Position numbers and translations under genes: made by a program | Shown: in pieces, positions 39,739 to 47,651 of the stretch | Position numbering within the stretch: the first letter of the stretch is position 1 | Layout: every line of letters begins with the position of its first letter | NCBI GenBank assembly: GCA_017515345.1 | Contig: JAFWFZ010000008.1 | Coordinates: forward strand, 1 to 64,000 | Source: Oscillospiraceae bacterium | GTDB taxonomy: Bacteria > Bacillota > Clostridia > Oscillospirales > Oscillospiraceae | Direction of reading: 5' to 3' | DNA length: 64,000 bases | The notes under the pieces: generated by a model | What the model saw: the letters and a program-made list of their open reading frames with translations, nothing else | The model's database searches: none | Told to the model about the DNA's origin: nothing

Positions 39739-40260
39739 TTACTCCTCGTCCAGCTCCACGTCGTACTCGGCCACGTCCGCGTGGGTCTGTTCGCGGGCCT
39801 GGGCGCCGGCCAGGGTGCGGAATTTGGCCCGGGACTGGCGGATCTCATCCAGCGCGGCGGCCAGGGCGTCCTCGGTGCGGCGCATGGTATCGTCCACATA
39901 CTCGTTGGCCACGCGGCGCAGCTCGCCGGACGTGCTCTCCGCCCGGGACACCAGCTCGGTGCTGCGGGTCTTGGCGATCTTCAGCACCTCCTGCTCGTCC
40001 ACGAGCTGACGGGACCGCTCCTCCGCGGCCTTTTTGATGGCGTCCGCCTCGCGCTTGGCGCTGGCGATGAACTCGGTCCTGGCGTCAACCAGGCGCTTCG
40101 CCTCCGCCAGCTCCGTGGGGAACTGGGCCTTGATCTCATCCAGCAGATCAAGCGCCTTGCTCCTCTCGATCACGCACTTATCGGCGCCCAGGGGGATCCC
40201 CCAGGCCTCGGTTATCATGGAATAGAGCATCTCAAGCAGTTCCTGGACTCTGTTTCCCAT
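39739..40260 (-). CDS. Coiled-coil protein of unknown function (ATPase-like annotation)
   Basis: A 173-residue soluble protein, almost wholly helical with heptad-like repeats (AKREADAIKKAAEERSRQLV, then REQTHADVAEYDVELDEE at the acidic end). The pattern resembles DivIVA-like or ATP-synthase b-like coiled coils that are routinely annotated as ATPase in Clostridia, although no Walker motif exists. It is 17 bases after coaD in the same direction and may be cotranscribed with rsmD-coaD. No function can be stated. Confidence 0.65.
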   Translation of the reverse strand: MGNRVQELLEMLYSMITEAWGIPLGADKCVIERSKALDLLDEIKAQFPTELAEAKRLVDARTEFIASAKREADAIKKAAEERSRQLVDEQEVLKIAKTRSTELVSRAESTSGELRRVANEYVDDTMRRTEDALAAALDEIRQSRAKFRTLAGAQAREQTHADVAEYDVELDEE

Positions 40261-40277
40261 GTCCGTTTCCCTCCAGT

Positions 40278-40763
40278 CTAAAGTGTTGTTTTTGACTTAT
40301 CGATTACGTCCTGAATGATCTCCCTCGGGACGAAGCCGCTGAGATCGGCGCCGTATTTGGCCATTTCCTTCACCACCGTGGAGCTGAGATACGTGTACTT
40401 TTCGCTGGATGTCAGGAAAACGGTGTCGATCATCGGCTCGAGCTTTTTGTTGATCAGGGCCATCTGGCTCTCAGAATCGAAATCCGAGACTGCGCGCAGG
40501 CCCTTCACGATCACATTGGCGCCGCGCGCCTTGGCGTACTGCACCAGAAGATCGTCGCTGGTCTCCACCACCACGTTGTTCAGGCTGCGGGTGCAGCGGG
40601 CGATCAGCTCCATCCGCTCCTCCCGGGTGAACATGGGGCGCTTGTTGGAATTGATCATGACGCAGACGTAGACCTTGTCGAAGATGGCCGCCGCCCGCCT
40701 GATGATGTTCAGATGCCCCAGCGTAATGGGGTCAAAGCTGCCCGGGTAAACCGCAATGCTCAT
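40278..40763 (-). CDS. coaD: Pantetheine-phosphate adenylyltransferase
   Basis: A 161-residue enzyme of coenzyme A synthesis that transfers AMP to 4'-phosphopantetheine. The nucleotidyltransferase motif is GSFDPITLGHLNII near the start, and the second signature is YTYLSSTVVKEMA near residue 122. Length and order are standard. It follows rsmD by 15 bases, a common pairing in Firmicutes. Confidence 0.96.
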   Translation of the reverse strand: MSIAVYPGSFDPITLGHLNIIRRAAAIFDKVYVCVMINSNKRPMFTREERMELIARCTRSLNNVVVETSDDLLVQYAKARGANVIVKGLRAVSDFDSESQMALINKKLEPMIDTVFLTSSEKYTYLSSTVVKEMAKYGADLSGFVPREIIQDVIDKSKTTL

Positions 40764-40778
40764 CGTATCTGCCGCCTC

Positions 40779-41330
40779 TCATTCTTCCGCGGGCGCCCGC
40801 CCGTATTTGGTGAGCTTGATCCGGCCGTAGCGGTACTCTTTGAGCTTTTCGTACGGCCATGAAGCCTCCGGCGTGTTGTAATCTACCCGAGTTTCACAAA
40901 TCATTATACCATTTTCTTTCAATATGTCAAACGCTATTATTCGCTCCACGGCCTGCTTCGCAAGCTCGGAATCGTAGGGAGGATCAATGAAAATCAGATC
41001 GAACCGGCCCGCCGACTCCGCCGTGCGGAGGGCGTCGCCGCGGATCAGCCTCGCCCGGTCGGAGAAGCCTGTGAGCCGCAGGTTCTCCGCCACGATCCTC
41101 GCGGAAACAGGCGACGCTTCCAGAAACACCGCCTCCGCCGCGCCGCGGGAAAGTGCCTCGATCCCAAGCTGGCCCGTGCCGGCAAACATATCCAGCACCC
41201 GCGCCCCCTCAACGTCGAACTGGACGATATTGAAAAGGGATTCCTTCACCTTGTCCGTAGTGGGGCGGACGTCCATGCCCGCAGGCTCCCGGAGCTTACG
41301 TCCCCTTGCCGCCCCGCCGATCACTCTCAT
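40779..41330 (-). CDS. rsmD: 16S rRNA (guanine966-N2)-methyltransferase
   Basis: A 183-residue rRNA methyltransferase modifying G966 of 16S rRNA. The N-terminus MRVIGGAARGRKLREP, the RPTTDKVKESLFN motif, the SAM-binding VLDMFAGTGQLG and the catalytic DPPYDS are all present. ATG 41330 is preferred because GGTG lies six bases before it; GTG 41339 is an alternative three codons earlier. It overlaps the end of uvrC by 35 bases, so the two are translationally coupled. Confidence 0.93.
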   Translation of the reverse strand: MRVIGGAARGRKLREPAGMDVRPTTDKVKESLFNIVQFDVEGARVLDMFAGTGQLGIEALSRGAAEAVFLEASPVSARIVAENLRLTGFSDRARLIRGDALRTAESAGRFDLIFIDPPYDSELAKQAVERIIAFDILKENGIMICETRVDYNTPEASWPYEKLKEYRYGRIKLTKYGRAPAEE

Positions 41331-43149
41331 CCTCTTCACCGCCTTCGCTGTGAAAGTAGTCGTAGACGCTCCGCGCCACGTTGGAGGGAAGCACCTCCGC
41401 CAGCGCCTCCGGCTCCGCGCTCCGGACAGCCTGGATGCTGCCGAACCGCTTCAGAAGCGCGGCCCGCCGCTTTTCGCCCACGCCTTCGATCTTCTCCAGG
41501 GAGGAGGTCCTGACCCGTTTGCCCCGGAGGGAGCGGTGGTACTCGATGGCGAAGCGGTGGGTCTCCTCCTGGACGGTCCCCACAAAGGCAAATACGGCCG
41601 GCTGGGCGGAGAGGCCGATCTCCCTGCCGTCGCCGGTGACCAGGGCGCGGGTGCGGTGACGGTCGTCCTTCACCATGCCGAAGACGGGCACCGTGAGCCC
41701 GGCCCCGGCCAATGCCTCCTGTGCCGCCCTGACCTGGCCCGCGCCGCCGTCGATGAACATCACGTCCGGCAGGGACGAGAACTTCTGATCCCCGTCCAGA
41801 TAGTGCCGCGCCCGGCGGGAGACGACCTCGAACATGCTCTGATAATCGTCCGGCGTCTCGGTGGTGCGGATCCTGAACTTCCGGTAATCCCGCTTCAGGG
41901 GCCGGCCGGAGACGAACACCGTCATCCCGGCCACGATGCTGTCCGCGCCGGTGTTGGAGATGTCGTAGGCTTCGATCCGGTTCGGCGGCGCGGGCAGATC
42001 CAGCGCACGCTGCAGCCACTCCAGGGTCCGGGTGGTCCGCTCCTCCCGGGTGGTGGCGCGCTCCGCCTCCTCCCGGGCGTTCAGCTCCGCCGTTTCCACG
42101 ATGCGGGCCTTCTCTCCCCGCTGAGGTGACAGAAGCCGCACTTTTCTGCCGGACAGCCCGGCGAGGAACTGCTCCAGCGCCTCCCCGTCCGGCAGCTCGC
42201 AGGGGAGATATACGGTCTGCGGCGTCACGCCGCGCCGCTCGTAATACTGCCGCAGGAGCCCGGAGATCACGTCGCCGTCCTCCTCAAAAGGCAGCTCCAG
42301 CAGCTCGTAGTCCTTGTCGATCAGGTCCCCGTCCATATAGTGCATCACGGTGAAGCAGCACCTGGCGTCGCCCCGCCAGAAGCCCACGGCGTCGGTATCC
42401 GCCATGGCGCCGGCTACCACCCGCTGCTTCGTTTTCAGCGCGGTGACGGCCCGGAGCCGGTCCCGCTTTTCGGCTGCCAGCTCAAACTGCAGCCGCTCCG
42501 CCGCCGCCTCCATCTCCTGCTGGAGCTTTGCCGCGATATCGTCGGTCTTCCCCTCCAGCGCCAGGGCTGCCATGGCGACGGCTTCCCGGTATTCCTCATT
42601 GTCCGAGTCCTTCAGGCACCAGCCGCGGCACGCGCCCAGATGGTGGTTGAGGCAGGGCCGCGTTTTCCCGATGTCCCGCGGGAACTTCTTGCCGCAGGTG
42701 GGCAGCTTGAACGCCTTGCAGATGGATTCCACCGCCGATCTGGTGGTCCCCCGGCTGCCGTAGGGGCCGAAATAACGGGCGCCGTCGTCCTTCACGCGGC
42801 TGACCACGGAGAAGGTCGGGTACTCCTCCCGCATGTCCAGCCGGATGAAGGGGTAGCCCTTGTCGTCCTTCAGCAGGATGTTGTACCGGGGCATATGGCG
42901 CTTGATGAGCGAGTTTTCCAGCACCAGCGCCTCAAGCTCGGAGTTGGCGATGATCACGTCGAAGTCCGCGATCTTGGAGATCATAGCCTCCGTCTTCAGG
43001 TTATGCTCCCCGTGGAAGTAGCTGGTCACGCGGTTCTTGAGCTTCTTCGCCTTCCCCACGTAGATGACCTCGCCCTTCGCGTCCTTCATGATATACACGC
43101 CGGGCTGCTGCGGCAGCCGCAGCGCCGTTTCCCTCAGGCTGTCGACCAT
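41296..43149 (-). CDS. uvrC: Excinuclease ABC subunit C
   Basis: A 617-residue nucleotide-excision-repair nuclease. The GIY-YIG domain is at residues 1-90 (QPGVYIMKDAKGEVIYVGKA), the UvrBC domain near residue 210 (QQEMEAAAERLQFELAAEKR), the RNase-H-like 3' domain with EAYDISNTGADSIVAG near residue 375, and the helix-hairpin-helix region IEGVGEKRRAALLKRFGSIQ near residue 570. The start at 43149 follows AGGTGAGAAA; the frame is open 13 codons further but without a ribosome site. It follows rplT after a hairpin. Confidence 0.95.
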   Translation of the reverse strand: MVDSLRETALRLPQQPGVYIMKDAKGEVIYVGKAKKLKNRVTSYFHGEHNLKTEAMISKIADFDVIIANSELEALVLENSLIKRHMPRYNILLKDDKGYPFIRLDMREEYPTFSVVSRVKDDGARYFGPYGSRGTTRSAVESICKAFKLPTCGKKFPRDIGKTRPCLNHHLGACRGWCLKDSDNEEYREAVAMAALALEGKTDDIAAKLQQEMEAAAERLQFELAAEKRDRLRAVTALKTKQRVVAGAMADTDAVGFWRGDARCCFTVMHYMDGDLIDKDYELLELPFEEDGDVISGLLRQYYERRGVTPQTVYLPCELPDGEALEQFLAGLSGRKVRLLSPQRGEKARIVETAELNAREEAERATTREERTTRTLEWLQRALDLPAPPNRIEAYDISNTGADSIVAGMTVFVSGRPLKRDYRKFRIRTTETPDDYQSMFEVVSRRARHYLDGDQKFSSLPDVMFIDGGAGQVRAAQEALAGAGLTVPVFGMVKDDRHRTRALVTGDGREIGLSAQPAVFAFVGTVQEETHRFAIEYHRSLRGKRVRTSSLEKIEGVGEKRRAALLKRFGSIQAVRSAEPEALAEVLPSNVARSVYDYFHSEGGEEDESDRRGGKGT

Positions 43150-43173
43150 TTTCTCACCTGCCCTGTAAAGCGC

Positions 43174-43199
43174 TCGGGGAAGGCGCAAGCCTCCCCCGA
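43174..43199 (-). terminator. Hairpin between rplT and uvrC
   Basis: TCGGGGGAGGC pairs with GCCTTCCCCGA (one mismatch). The tail has few T, so it is at best a partial terminator or processing site after the ribosomal operon. Confidence 0.45.
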
Positions 43200-43211
43200 C
43201 GTGATCTCAGA

Positions 43212-43568
43212 TTATTGTACAGCCGCCTTGGCCTTGTCACACAGGGCGGTAAATGCCTCCGGCTCATGGATGGCCATCTCGGAGAGCATCTTGCGGTTCA
43301 TCTCGATGCCGCTGAGCTTCAGACCGTGCATGAAGCGGGAATAGTTCATCCCGTTGGACTTGCAGGCCGCGCTGATCCTGGCGATCCAGAGCTGGCGGAA
43401 CTCCCTCTTCTTGCGCTTGCGTCCCACGTAGGCGTACTTGAGGGACTTCATCACGGCCTCGTTGGCCATTTTATAGTGGGTGGACTTGGCACCCCAATAG
43501 CCCTTGGCGAGCTTCAGTATTTTATTTCTTCTTTTGCGCGTCATCATCGCGCCCTTGATTCTGGCCAT
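43212..43568 (-). CDS. rplT: 50S ribosomal protein L20
   Basis: A 118-residue basic ribosomal protein with the standard N-terminus [20 protein letters not shown] and the conserved [17 protein letters not shown]. It binds early to 23S rRNA and also represses its own operon at the leader. It follows rpmI by 15 bases. Confidence 0.98.
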   Translation of the reverse strand: MARIKGAMMTRKRRNKILKLAKGYWGAKSTHYKMANEAVMKSLKYAYVGRKRKKREFRQLWIARISAACKSNGMNYSRFMHGLKLSGIEMNRKMLSEMAIHEPEAFTALCDKAKAAVQ

Positions 43569-43583
43569 TTTCCATACCCTCCC

Positions 43584-43781
43584 TTATTTGTACAGGATCA
43601 TGCGCTTGATAGCGGCTTCGTTGGTCACGTCGGCATAGGTGCCCTTGCGAAGGCCTCTCTTGCGCTTGGTCGTTTTCTTGTTGAGGATATGGCTCTTATA
43701 GGCGTGAGCACGCTTGACCTTTCCGGTCTTTGTGAGATTGAATCTCTTCTTTGCCCCACTGTGGGTCTTGATCTTAGGCAT
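43584..43781 (-). CDS. rpmI: 50S ribosomal protein L35
   Basis: A 65-residue basic protein with the typical [20 protein letters not shown] opening. It is 47 bases after infC and 15 before rplT, the usual infC-rpmI-rplT order. Confidence 0.98.
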   Translation of the reverse strand: MPKIKTHSGAKKRFNLTKTGKVKRAHAYKSHILNKKTTKRKRGLRKGTYADVTNEAAIKRMILYK

Positions 43782-43828
43782 GAATGGTTACTCCTTCCAA
43801 AACGTATTTTTGATACGGCGTATTCGGG

Positions 43829-44344
43829 TTACTTCGCCTTCGGGGACATGAACATGGACATGTTGCGCCCTTCCAGCTTGGGGTTCTTGTCGACGTTGCC
43901 GATGTCCGCGCATTCCTCGGCAAATTTCTTGAGCAGCTCCTCGCCAAGCTCGGTGTGCGCCATCTCGCGGCCGCGGAAACGCACGGTGACCTTGACCCTG
44001 TCGCCCTCGCGCAGGAATTTCTGCCCGTTTTTGAGCTTTACGTTGAAATCGTTCAGGCCGATACTCGGAGACATGCGTATCTCTTTGACCTCGATGACCC
44101 GCTGGTTCTTGCGGGCTTCCTTTTCGCGCTTTGACTGCTCGAAACGGTATTTCCCGTAATCCATGACACGGCAAACCGGCGGATTCGAGCCCGGCGCGAT
44201 CTTCACGAGATCGAGCTCCTTCTCCGCAGCGATCTTCAGCGCCTCCTCCGAGGACATGATGCCGAGCTGGGCGCCATCCTCCCCGATCAGGCGAACTTCC
44301 CTGTCGCGTATCTCCTCGTTGATCTGATGAGCTATGTTGCTGAT
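43829..44344 (-). CDS. infC: Translation initiation factor IF-3, probable AUC start
   Basis: A 171-residue factor that dissociates ribosomes and checks the start codon. The N-domain (NEEIRDREVRLIGEDGAQLG) and the C-domain (SPSIGLNDFNVKLKN; VKVTVRFRGREMAHTELG) are complete. The only in-frame ATG, 44359, lies inside the ribosome site itself. GGAGGTG (44357-44351) is six bases before an ATC at 44344, exactly right for initiation. In many bacteria infC begins with AUU or a similar rare codon that IF-3 discriminates against, giving autoregulation, so ATC 44344 is taken as the start. Confidence 0.9.
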   Translation of the reverse strand: MSNIAHQINEEIRDREVRLIGEDGAQLGIMSSEEALKIAAEKELDLVKIAPGSNPPVCRVMDYGKYRFEQSKREKEARKNQRVIEVKEIRMSPSIGLNDFNVKLKNGQKFLREGDRVKVTVRFRGREMAHTELGEELLKKFAEECADIGNVDKNPKLEGRNMSMFMSPKAK

Positions 44345-44359
44345 ATAAGACACCTCCAT

Positions 44360-44505
44360 TTATCGACCCAAACAACAAACGCGGATGCATAGCATCCGCG
44401 CACATACAGAACCGCCCGCACCGGGCGATGATTCCATATTTGACCGCGGCGCGCGTTGCGGCCGGGTGAGACGGGGATGCCGTACTGCTTTGTTTTGACT
44501 AGGAG
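44360..44505 (-). promoter_or_regulatory. Leader of the infC-rpmI-rplT operon (L20-type)
   Basis: The transcript leader of about 145 bases contains two hairpins. One is CGCCCG with CGGGCG near 44410-44430. The second is a perfect GCGGATGC/GCATCCGC stem with a TAT loop (44382-44400), followed on the minus strand by TTTGTTGTTT, a terminator-like tail 20 bases before the ribosome site. This matches the attenuated, L20-controlled leaders of this operon in Firmicutes. No covariance search was possible. Confidence 0.55.
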
Positions 44506-44534
44506 ATAATATCAGCAATCGTCTGGTTTGTCAA
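44506..44534 (-). promoter_or_regulatory. Promoter of infC-rpmI-rplT
   Basis: TTGACA (44534-44529) and TATTAT (44511-44506) on the minus strand with 17 bases between. Confidence 0.75.
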
Positions 44535-44582
44535 TCACTTTTTAAATAATTATTAAAAAAGGTCCGGAAGGGCAAGAGATAT

Positions 44583-44611
44583 TGGACAACGCGGGCCCCG
44601 CATGGTATAAT
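44583..44611 (+). promoter_or_regulatory. Promoter of the TagA-like operon
   Basis: TGGACA (44583-44588), 17 bases, TATAAT (44606-44611), with TGG just before the -10. It drives the four-gene run to 47135. Confidence 0.6.
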
Positions 44612-44643
44612 GCTGTGAAAACGATTCAGGGTAAGGGTGCGCT

Positions 44644-45369
44644 ATGCAGAGTGACAGGACCGACGTACTCGGCGTCGGATTTGACAACATTACAATGGAG
44701 GAGGCGGTCGCCGCCGCGGAGCGGGCTATTGAATCGCGCAGCGGCGGTTACGTGGTGACCCCCAATCCGGAAATCGTGTGGGCCGCCAGGAAGGACCCGT
44801 CGTACGCCGCCCTTCTCAACGGGGCTTCGCTGGTGCTGCCAGACGGGATCGGCATCGTGTACGGGGCGAGGATCCTGGGCACGCCGCTGAAGGAAAAGGT
44901 GCCGGGGATCGAATTCGCCTCCGCCCTGATCGCCCGGCTGGCGGAAAAGGGCGGGAGCCTGTTCCTCTTCGGGGCAAAGCCCGGCGTGGCCGAGAAAGCC
45001 GCCGAAAACCTGTGCAGGCAATATCCCGGCATCGTGATCGCCGGCTGTGAGGACGGCTACCACACAGACGATCCGGGGGTGCTGGCTCACATCAACGGGG
45101 CCGCACCCGACCTGCTGCTCGTCTGCCTCGGCGCCCCGAAGCAGGAGCGCTGGATGGCGGAGAGCGGGGCGAACGCCGGTCTGATGGCCGGTCTCGGCGG
45201 CTCGCTGGACGTGTTTGCCGGGATCGTAAAGCGGGCGCCGGAGGCGTGGTGCCGCCTGGGGCTCGAGTGGCTCTACCGGCTTCTCTCCGATCCCCGGCGC
45301 ATCGGGCGCATGATGAAGCTGCCGCTCTTCCTTCTCACGGTGATCGGGCAGCGAATAAGAGGTCGTTGA
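44644..45369 (+). CDS. WecG/TagA/CpsF-family glycosyltransferase
   Basis: A 241-residue glycosyltransferase of the GT26 family. Family landmarks are VTPNPEIVWAARKDPSY, LPDGIGIVYGARILG, ERVPGIEF-like KVPGIEFASALI, and the PKQERWM motif near residue 165. Members add N-acetylmannosamine or N-acetylmannosaminuronic acid to lipid-linked GlcNAc in teichoic acid or exopolysaccharide synthesis, at the inner membrane face. No further teichoic acid genes are near, so the polymer is unknown. tmk follows after two bases. Confidence 0.88.
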   Translation: MQSDRTDVLGVGFDNITMEEAVAAAERAIESRSGGYVVTPNPEIVWAARKDPSYAALLNGASLVLPDGIGIVYGARILGTPLKEKVPGIEFASALIARLAEKGGSLFLFGAKPGVAEKAAENLCRQYPGIVIAGCEDGYHTDDPGVLAHINGAAPDLLLVCLGAPKQERWMAESGANAGLMAGLGGSLDVFAGIVKRAPEAWCRLGLEWLYRLLSDPRRIGRMMKLPLFLLTVIGQRIRGR

Positions 45370-45371
45370 AA

Positions 45372-46031
45372 ATGGGAAAACTAATCGTACTTGAAGGGAT
45401 CGACGGCAGCGGAAAATCCACCCAGTTCGAGCTTCTGGCCTCCCGGCTGGAGCGGGAGGGAACGGACTTCCGCAGGCTGCGCTTCCCCCGCTATATGGAG
45501 GAGAGCTCCGCGCTCATCCGCATGTATCTGGGCGGGAAATTCGGCACCGATCCGGAGTCGGTGAACGCCTACGCGGCCTCCACCTTTTTCGCGGTGGACC
45601 GGTTCGCCTCCTACGCCTCCGACTGGCGGGACTATTACCGGGACGGCGGCGTTCTGCTCACAGACCGCTACACCACCTCCAACGCCATCCACCAGGGGGC
45701 AAAGCTGGCCGGAGCCGAGCGGGAAGCGTTCTTCCGCTGGCTCTATGATTTTGAGTTCCGGCTCATGGAACTGCCGAAGCCGGACCGCGTCATATATATC
45801 GACATCCCCGTAGACCGTGCGATGGAGCGGCTCCGGGCCAGGGAGGCCGCCACCGGCACCGGCGCGGACATCCACGAGCGGGACGGGGCATACCTCATGA
45901 AGTGCCGCGAGGCCGGTCTGGCCGCCGCGGCGCATTACGGCTGGAACGTGGTCGGCGCCTTCTCCGGCGACGAGGCGAGGACCGCGGAGGACATACACGA
46001 CGAGATCTATTCCATCATCAAAGGAGCGTGA
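45372..46031 (+). CDS. tmk: Thymidylate kinase
   Basis: A 219-residue kinase phosphorylating dTMP to dTDP. The P loop GIDGSGKST is at residues 9-17, the DR(F/Y) motif is VDRFASY near residue 75, and LTDRYTTSNAIHQ near residue 93. The length of about 220 and a long LID are unlike short Tmk forms but within the family. ATG 45372 overlaps no other gene and lies two bases after the TagA-like stop. Confidence 0.9.
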   Translation: MGKLIVLEGIDGSGKSTQFELLASRLEREGTDFRRLRFPRYMEESSALIRMYLGGKFGTDPESVNAYAASTFFAVDRFASYASDWRDYYRDGGVLLTDRYTTSNAIHQGAKLAGAEREAFFRWLYDFEFRLMELPKPDRVIYIDIPVDRAMERLRAREAATGTGADIHERDGAYLMKCREAGLAAAAHYGWNVVGAFSGDEARTAEDIHDEIYSIIKGA

Positions 46032-46036
46032 CAGAT

Positions 46037-46582
46037 ATGGTGTACATACTTCTGGGAAAGGGCTTTGAGGAGATCGAGGCTGTGGCCCCGTTCGATATCC
46101 TGCGCCGCGGCGGCGTGGACGTGCAGTATGCCGGCATCGGCGGGAAGGAGATCGAGGGCGCCCACGGCGTCCGGGTCGCCGCCGACATCGCGGTGGAGGA
46201 TATCGCGGCCGCGGACGCGGAGATGATCGTCGTTCCCGGCGGCCTCGGCGGAGTGGAGAGCATCGAGGCCAGCCCCGAGGCGCTCCGGGCCGTCGTTTCC
46301 GTGAACGCCAGGGGCGGCGAGGTGGCCGCCATCTGCGCCGGTCCCCGTGTGCTGGCGGGACTGGGCATCCTGGCGGGCAAGAGCGCCGTCTGCTACCCCG
46401 GCATGGAGGATCAGATGACCGGCGCGAAGATAACGCAGAAGAGCAGCACCGTCCGGGATGAGAATATCACCACCGGGCGCGGCCCCGGCGCGGCCATCGA
46501 CTTCGGTCTGCGCCTGCTGGAGGTGCTGCGGGGAAAAAGCGCCGCAGAGCAGGTCAGGCAGGAGATGCACTATGGCAAATGA
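46037..46582 (+). CDS. DJ-1/PfpI family protein
   Basis: A 181-residue class I glutamine-amidotransferase-like protein. The nucleophile elbow is AAICAGPRVLAGLG near residue 100 with Cys as expected, and the N-terminal YILLGKGFEEIEAVAPFDIL matches the DJ-1/YajL branch (glyoxalase-like or protein-repair activities). It begins six bases after tmk with GGAG upstream and overlaps the cyclo-ligase by 11 bases. Confidence 0.9.
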   Translation: MVYILLGKGFEEIEAVAPFDILRRGGVDVQYAGIGGKEIEGAHGVRVAADIAVEDIAAADAEMIVVPGGLGGVESIEASPEALRAVVSVNARGGEVAAICAGPRVLAGLGILAGKSAVCYPGMEDQMTGAKITQKSSTVRDENITTGRGPGAAIDFGLRLLEVLRGKSAAEQVRQEMHYGK

Positions 46583-47135
46583 GAAGAAAAAGCTGCGCGC
46601 CTCGATCAGGGATCTGACCGGGACGCTCAGCGAGGACTATTTCAGGAAAAGCGACGCGGGCATCTTTGAAAACCTGTCCCGCATGCCCGAGTACCGGAAC
46701 GCCCGCACGATCTTCGTCTACTGGAGCATGGACCGGGAGGCCGACACCCACGCCATCATCAATGACGCCCTCGCCTCCGGCAAGACCGTCACGCTGCCCG
46801 TCTGCTGTGCGGGCGGCGTCATGGGCGCCCGCGCCATCGACAGTCCGGAGGATCTCGTGCCCGGGATGCTCGGCATCCCCGCCCCGCGGGACGGTCTGAG
46901 GGACGTGGAGCGGGATGAGATCGACCTGATACTCGTCCCCGCCGTGGCCTTCGACGACGAGGGGCGCAGGCTGGGCAGGGGCGGCGGATATTATGACCGC
47001 TACCTGAACGGATACGGGGGAGTAACGGTGGGTCTCGCCAGGGAAAAGCTCCTGTGCCCCGCCGTTCCCACCGAGACGCACGACATGCGGGTGCAGTTCG
47101 TCGTCACCGAGGAGCGTGTCATCAAGGCTCCGTGA
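46572..47135 (+). CDS. 5-formyltetrahydrofolate cyclo-ligase
   Basis: A 187-residue enzyme converting 5-formyl-THF to 5,10-methenyl-THF with ATP. The motif VPAVAFDDEGRRLGRGGGYY near residue 125 and the N-terminal helix KKKLRASIRDL are typical. ATG 46572 follows GGAGATGCACT inside the DJ-1 gene. It closes the four-gene plus-strand run; a short GC hairpin (47148-47170) follows without a clear T tail. Confidence 0.92.
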   Translation: MANEKKKLRASIRDLTGTLSEDYFRKSDAGIFENLSRMPEYRNARTIFVYWSMDREADTHAIINDALASGKTVTLPVCCAGGVMGARAIDSPEDLVPGMLGIPAPRDGLRDVERDEIDLILVPAVAFDDEGRRLGRGGGYYDRYLNGYGGVTVGLAREKLLCPAVPTETHDMRVQFVVTEERVIKAP

Positions 47136-47333
47136 TCCGCATCAAATCGCCGGCGCTTTGCGGGCCGGCGGTCTGAGTGACGGGGAAACGATTCGCGCAG
47201 CTCGTCCCGTTTTTTTCGCTGCGCATGTCCCCGGCAAAACGATTTGGACCTTTGGCAGTCCCGGCGGAGAAGGCGCTGGTTTTTTCAGCGTAAAGGGCGC
47301 GCTGCCGCGCGCCCCGAAGCCGTTTGTCCGCTC

Positions 47334-47471
47334 TCAGCAGCCGCAGCCGTTGTCGCAGCCGCACCCGCAGCCGCCGTTGCCGTATCCGCAGAACAGAATG
47401 ATGAGAATGAGGATGATCCAGATCCAGTTGCCGCCAGAACAGTTGCCAAAACAGTTATTATTTCCGCACAT
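47334..47471 (-). CDS. Cys/Gly-rich membrane microprotein
   Basis: A 45-residue protein whose ATG at 47471 is preceded by AAGGAG at seven bases. It reads MCGNNNCFGNCSGG, then a hydrophobic helix NWIWIILILIILF (15-27), then a tail of alternating Gly and Cys ending GCGCGCDNGCGC. Nine Cys and twelve Gly make it resemble the small sporulation or chorion-like Cys-rich proteins of Clostridia and the YjcZ group of Bacillus. A weak GC hairpin lies at 47295-47314. Function is unknown; a membrane-inserted, metal-binding or coat-associated role is inference. Confidence 0.75.
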   Translation of the reverse strand: MCGNNNCFGNCSGGNWIWIILILIILFCGYGNGGCGCGCDNGCGC

Positions 47472-47651
47472 GATTTGCTCCTTCTGCCGCTGCGTGCCGG
47501 CGATTTGTTTTTTTCCCTCTTATCCCACGCAGTCTGATAAGGACCATACGCTTTTGTGACCCGGCGTCTCGGCCGCCGTCTGAGATATAGTATGCCGGCA
47601 GCAGGAAAAACGTGACCGCGCCGTGCGGTCCCGACAATTACGGAGGACAAT

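Noticed and set aside
45246-45371. A longer N-terminus for thymidylate kinase
   Set aside because: The extra 42 residues are the shadow of the TagA-like gene end; the family start is MGKLIVLEG at 45372.
47148-47170. Terminator after the cyclo-ligase gene
   Set aside because: A seven-base-pair GC stem exists but has no T tail and a nine-base loop; mentioned in the gene entry only.
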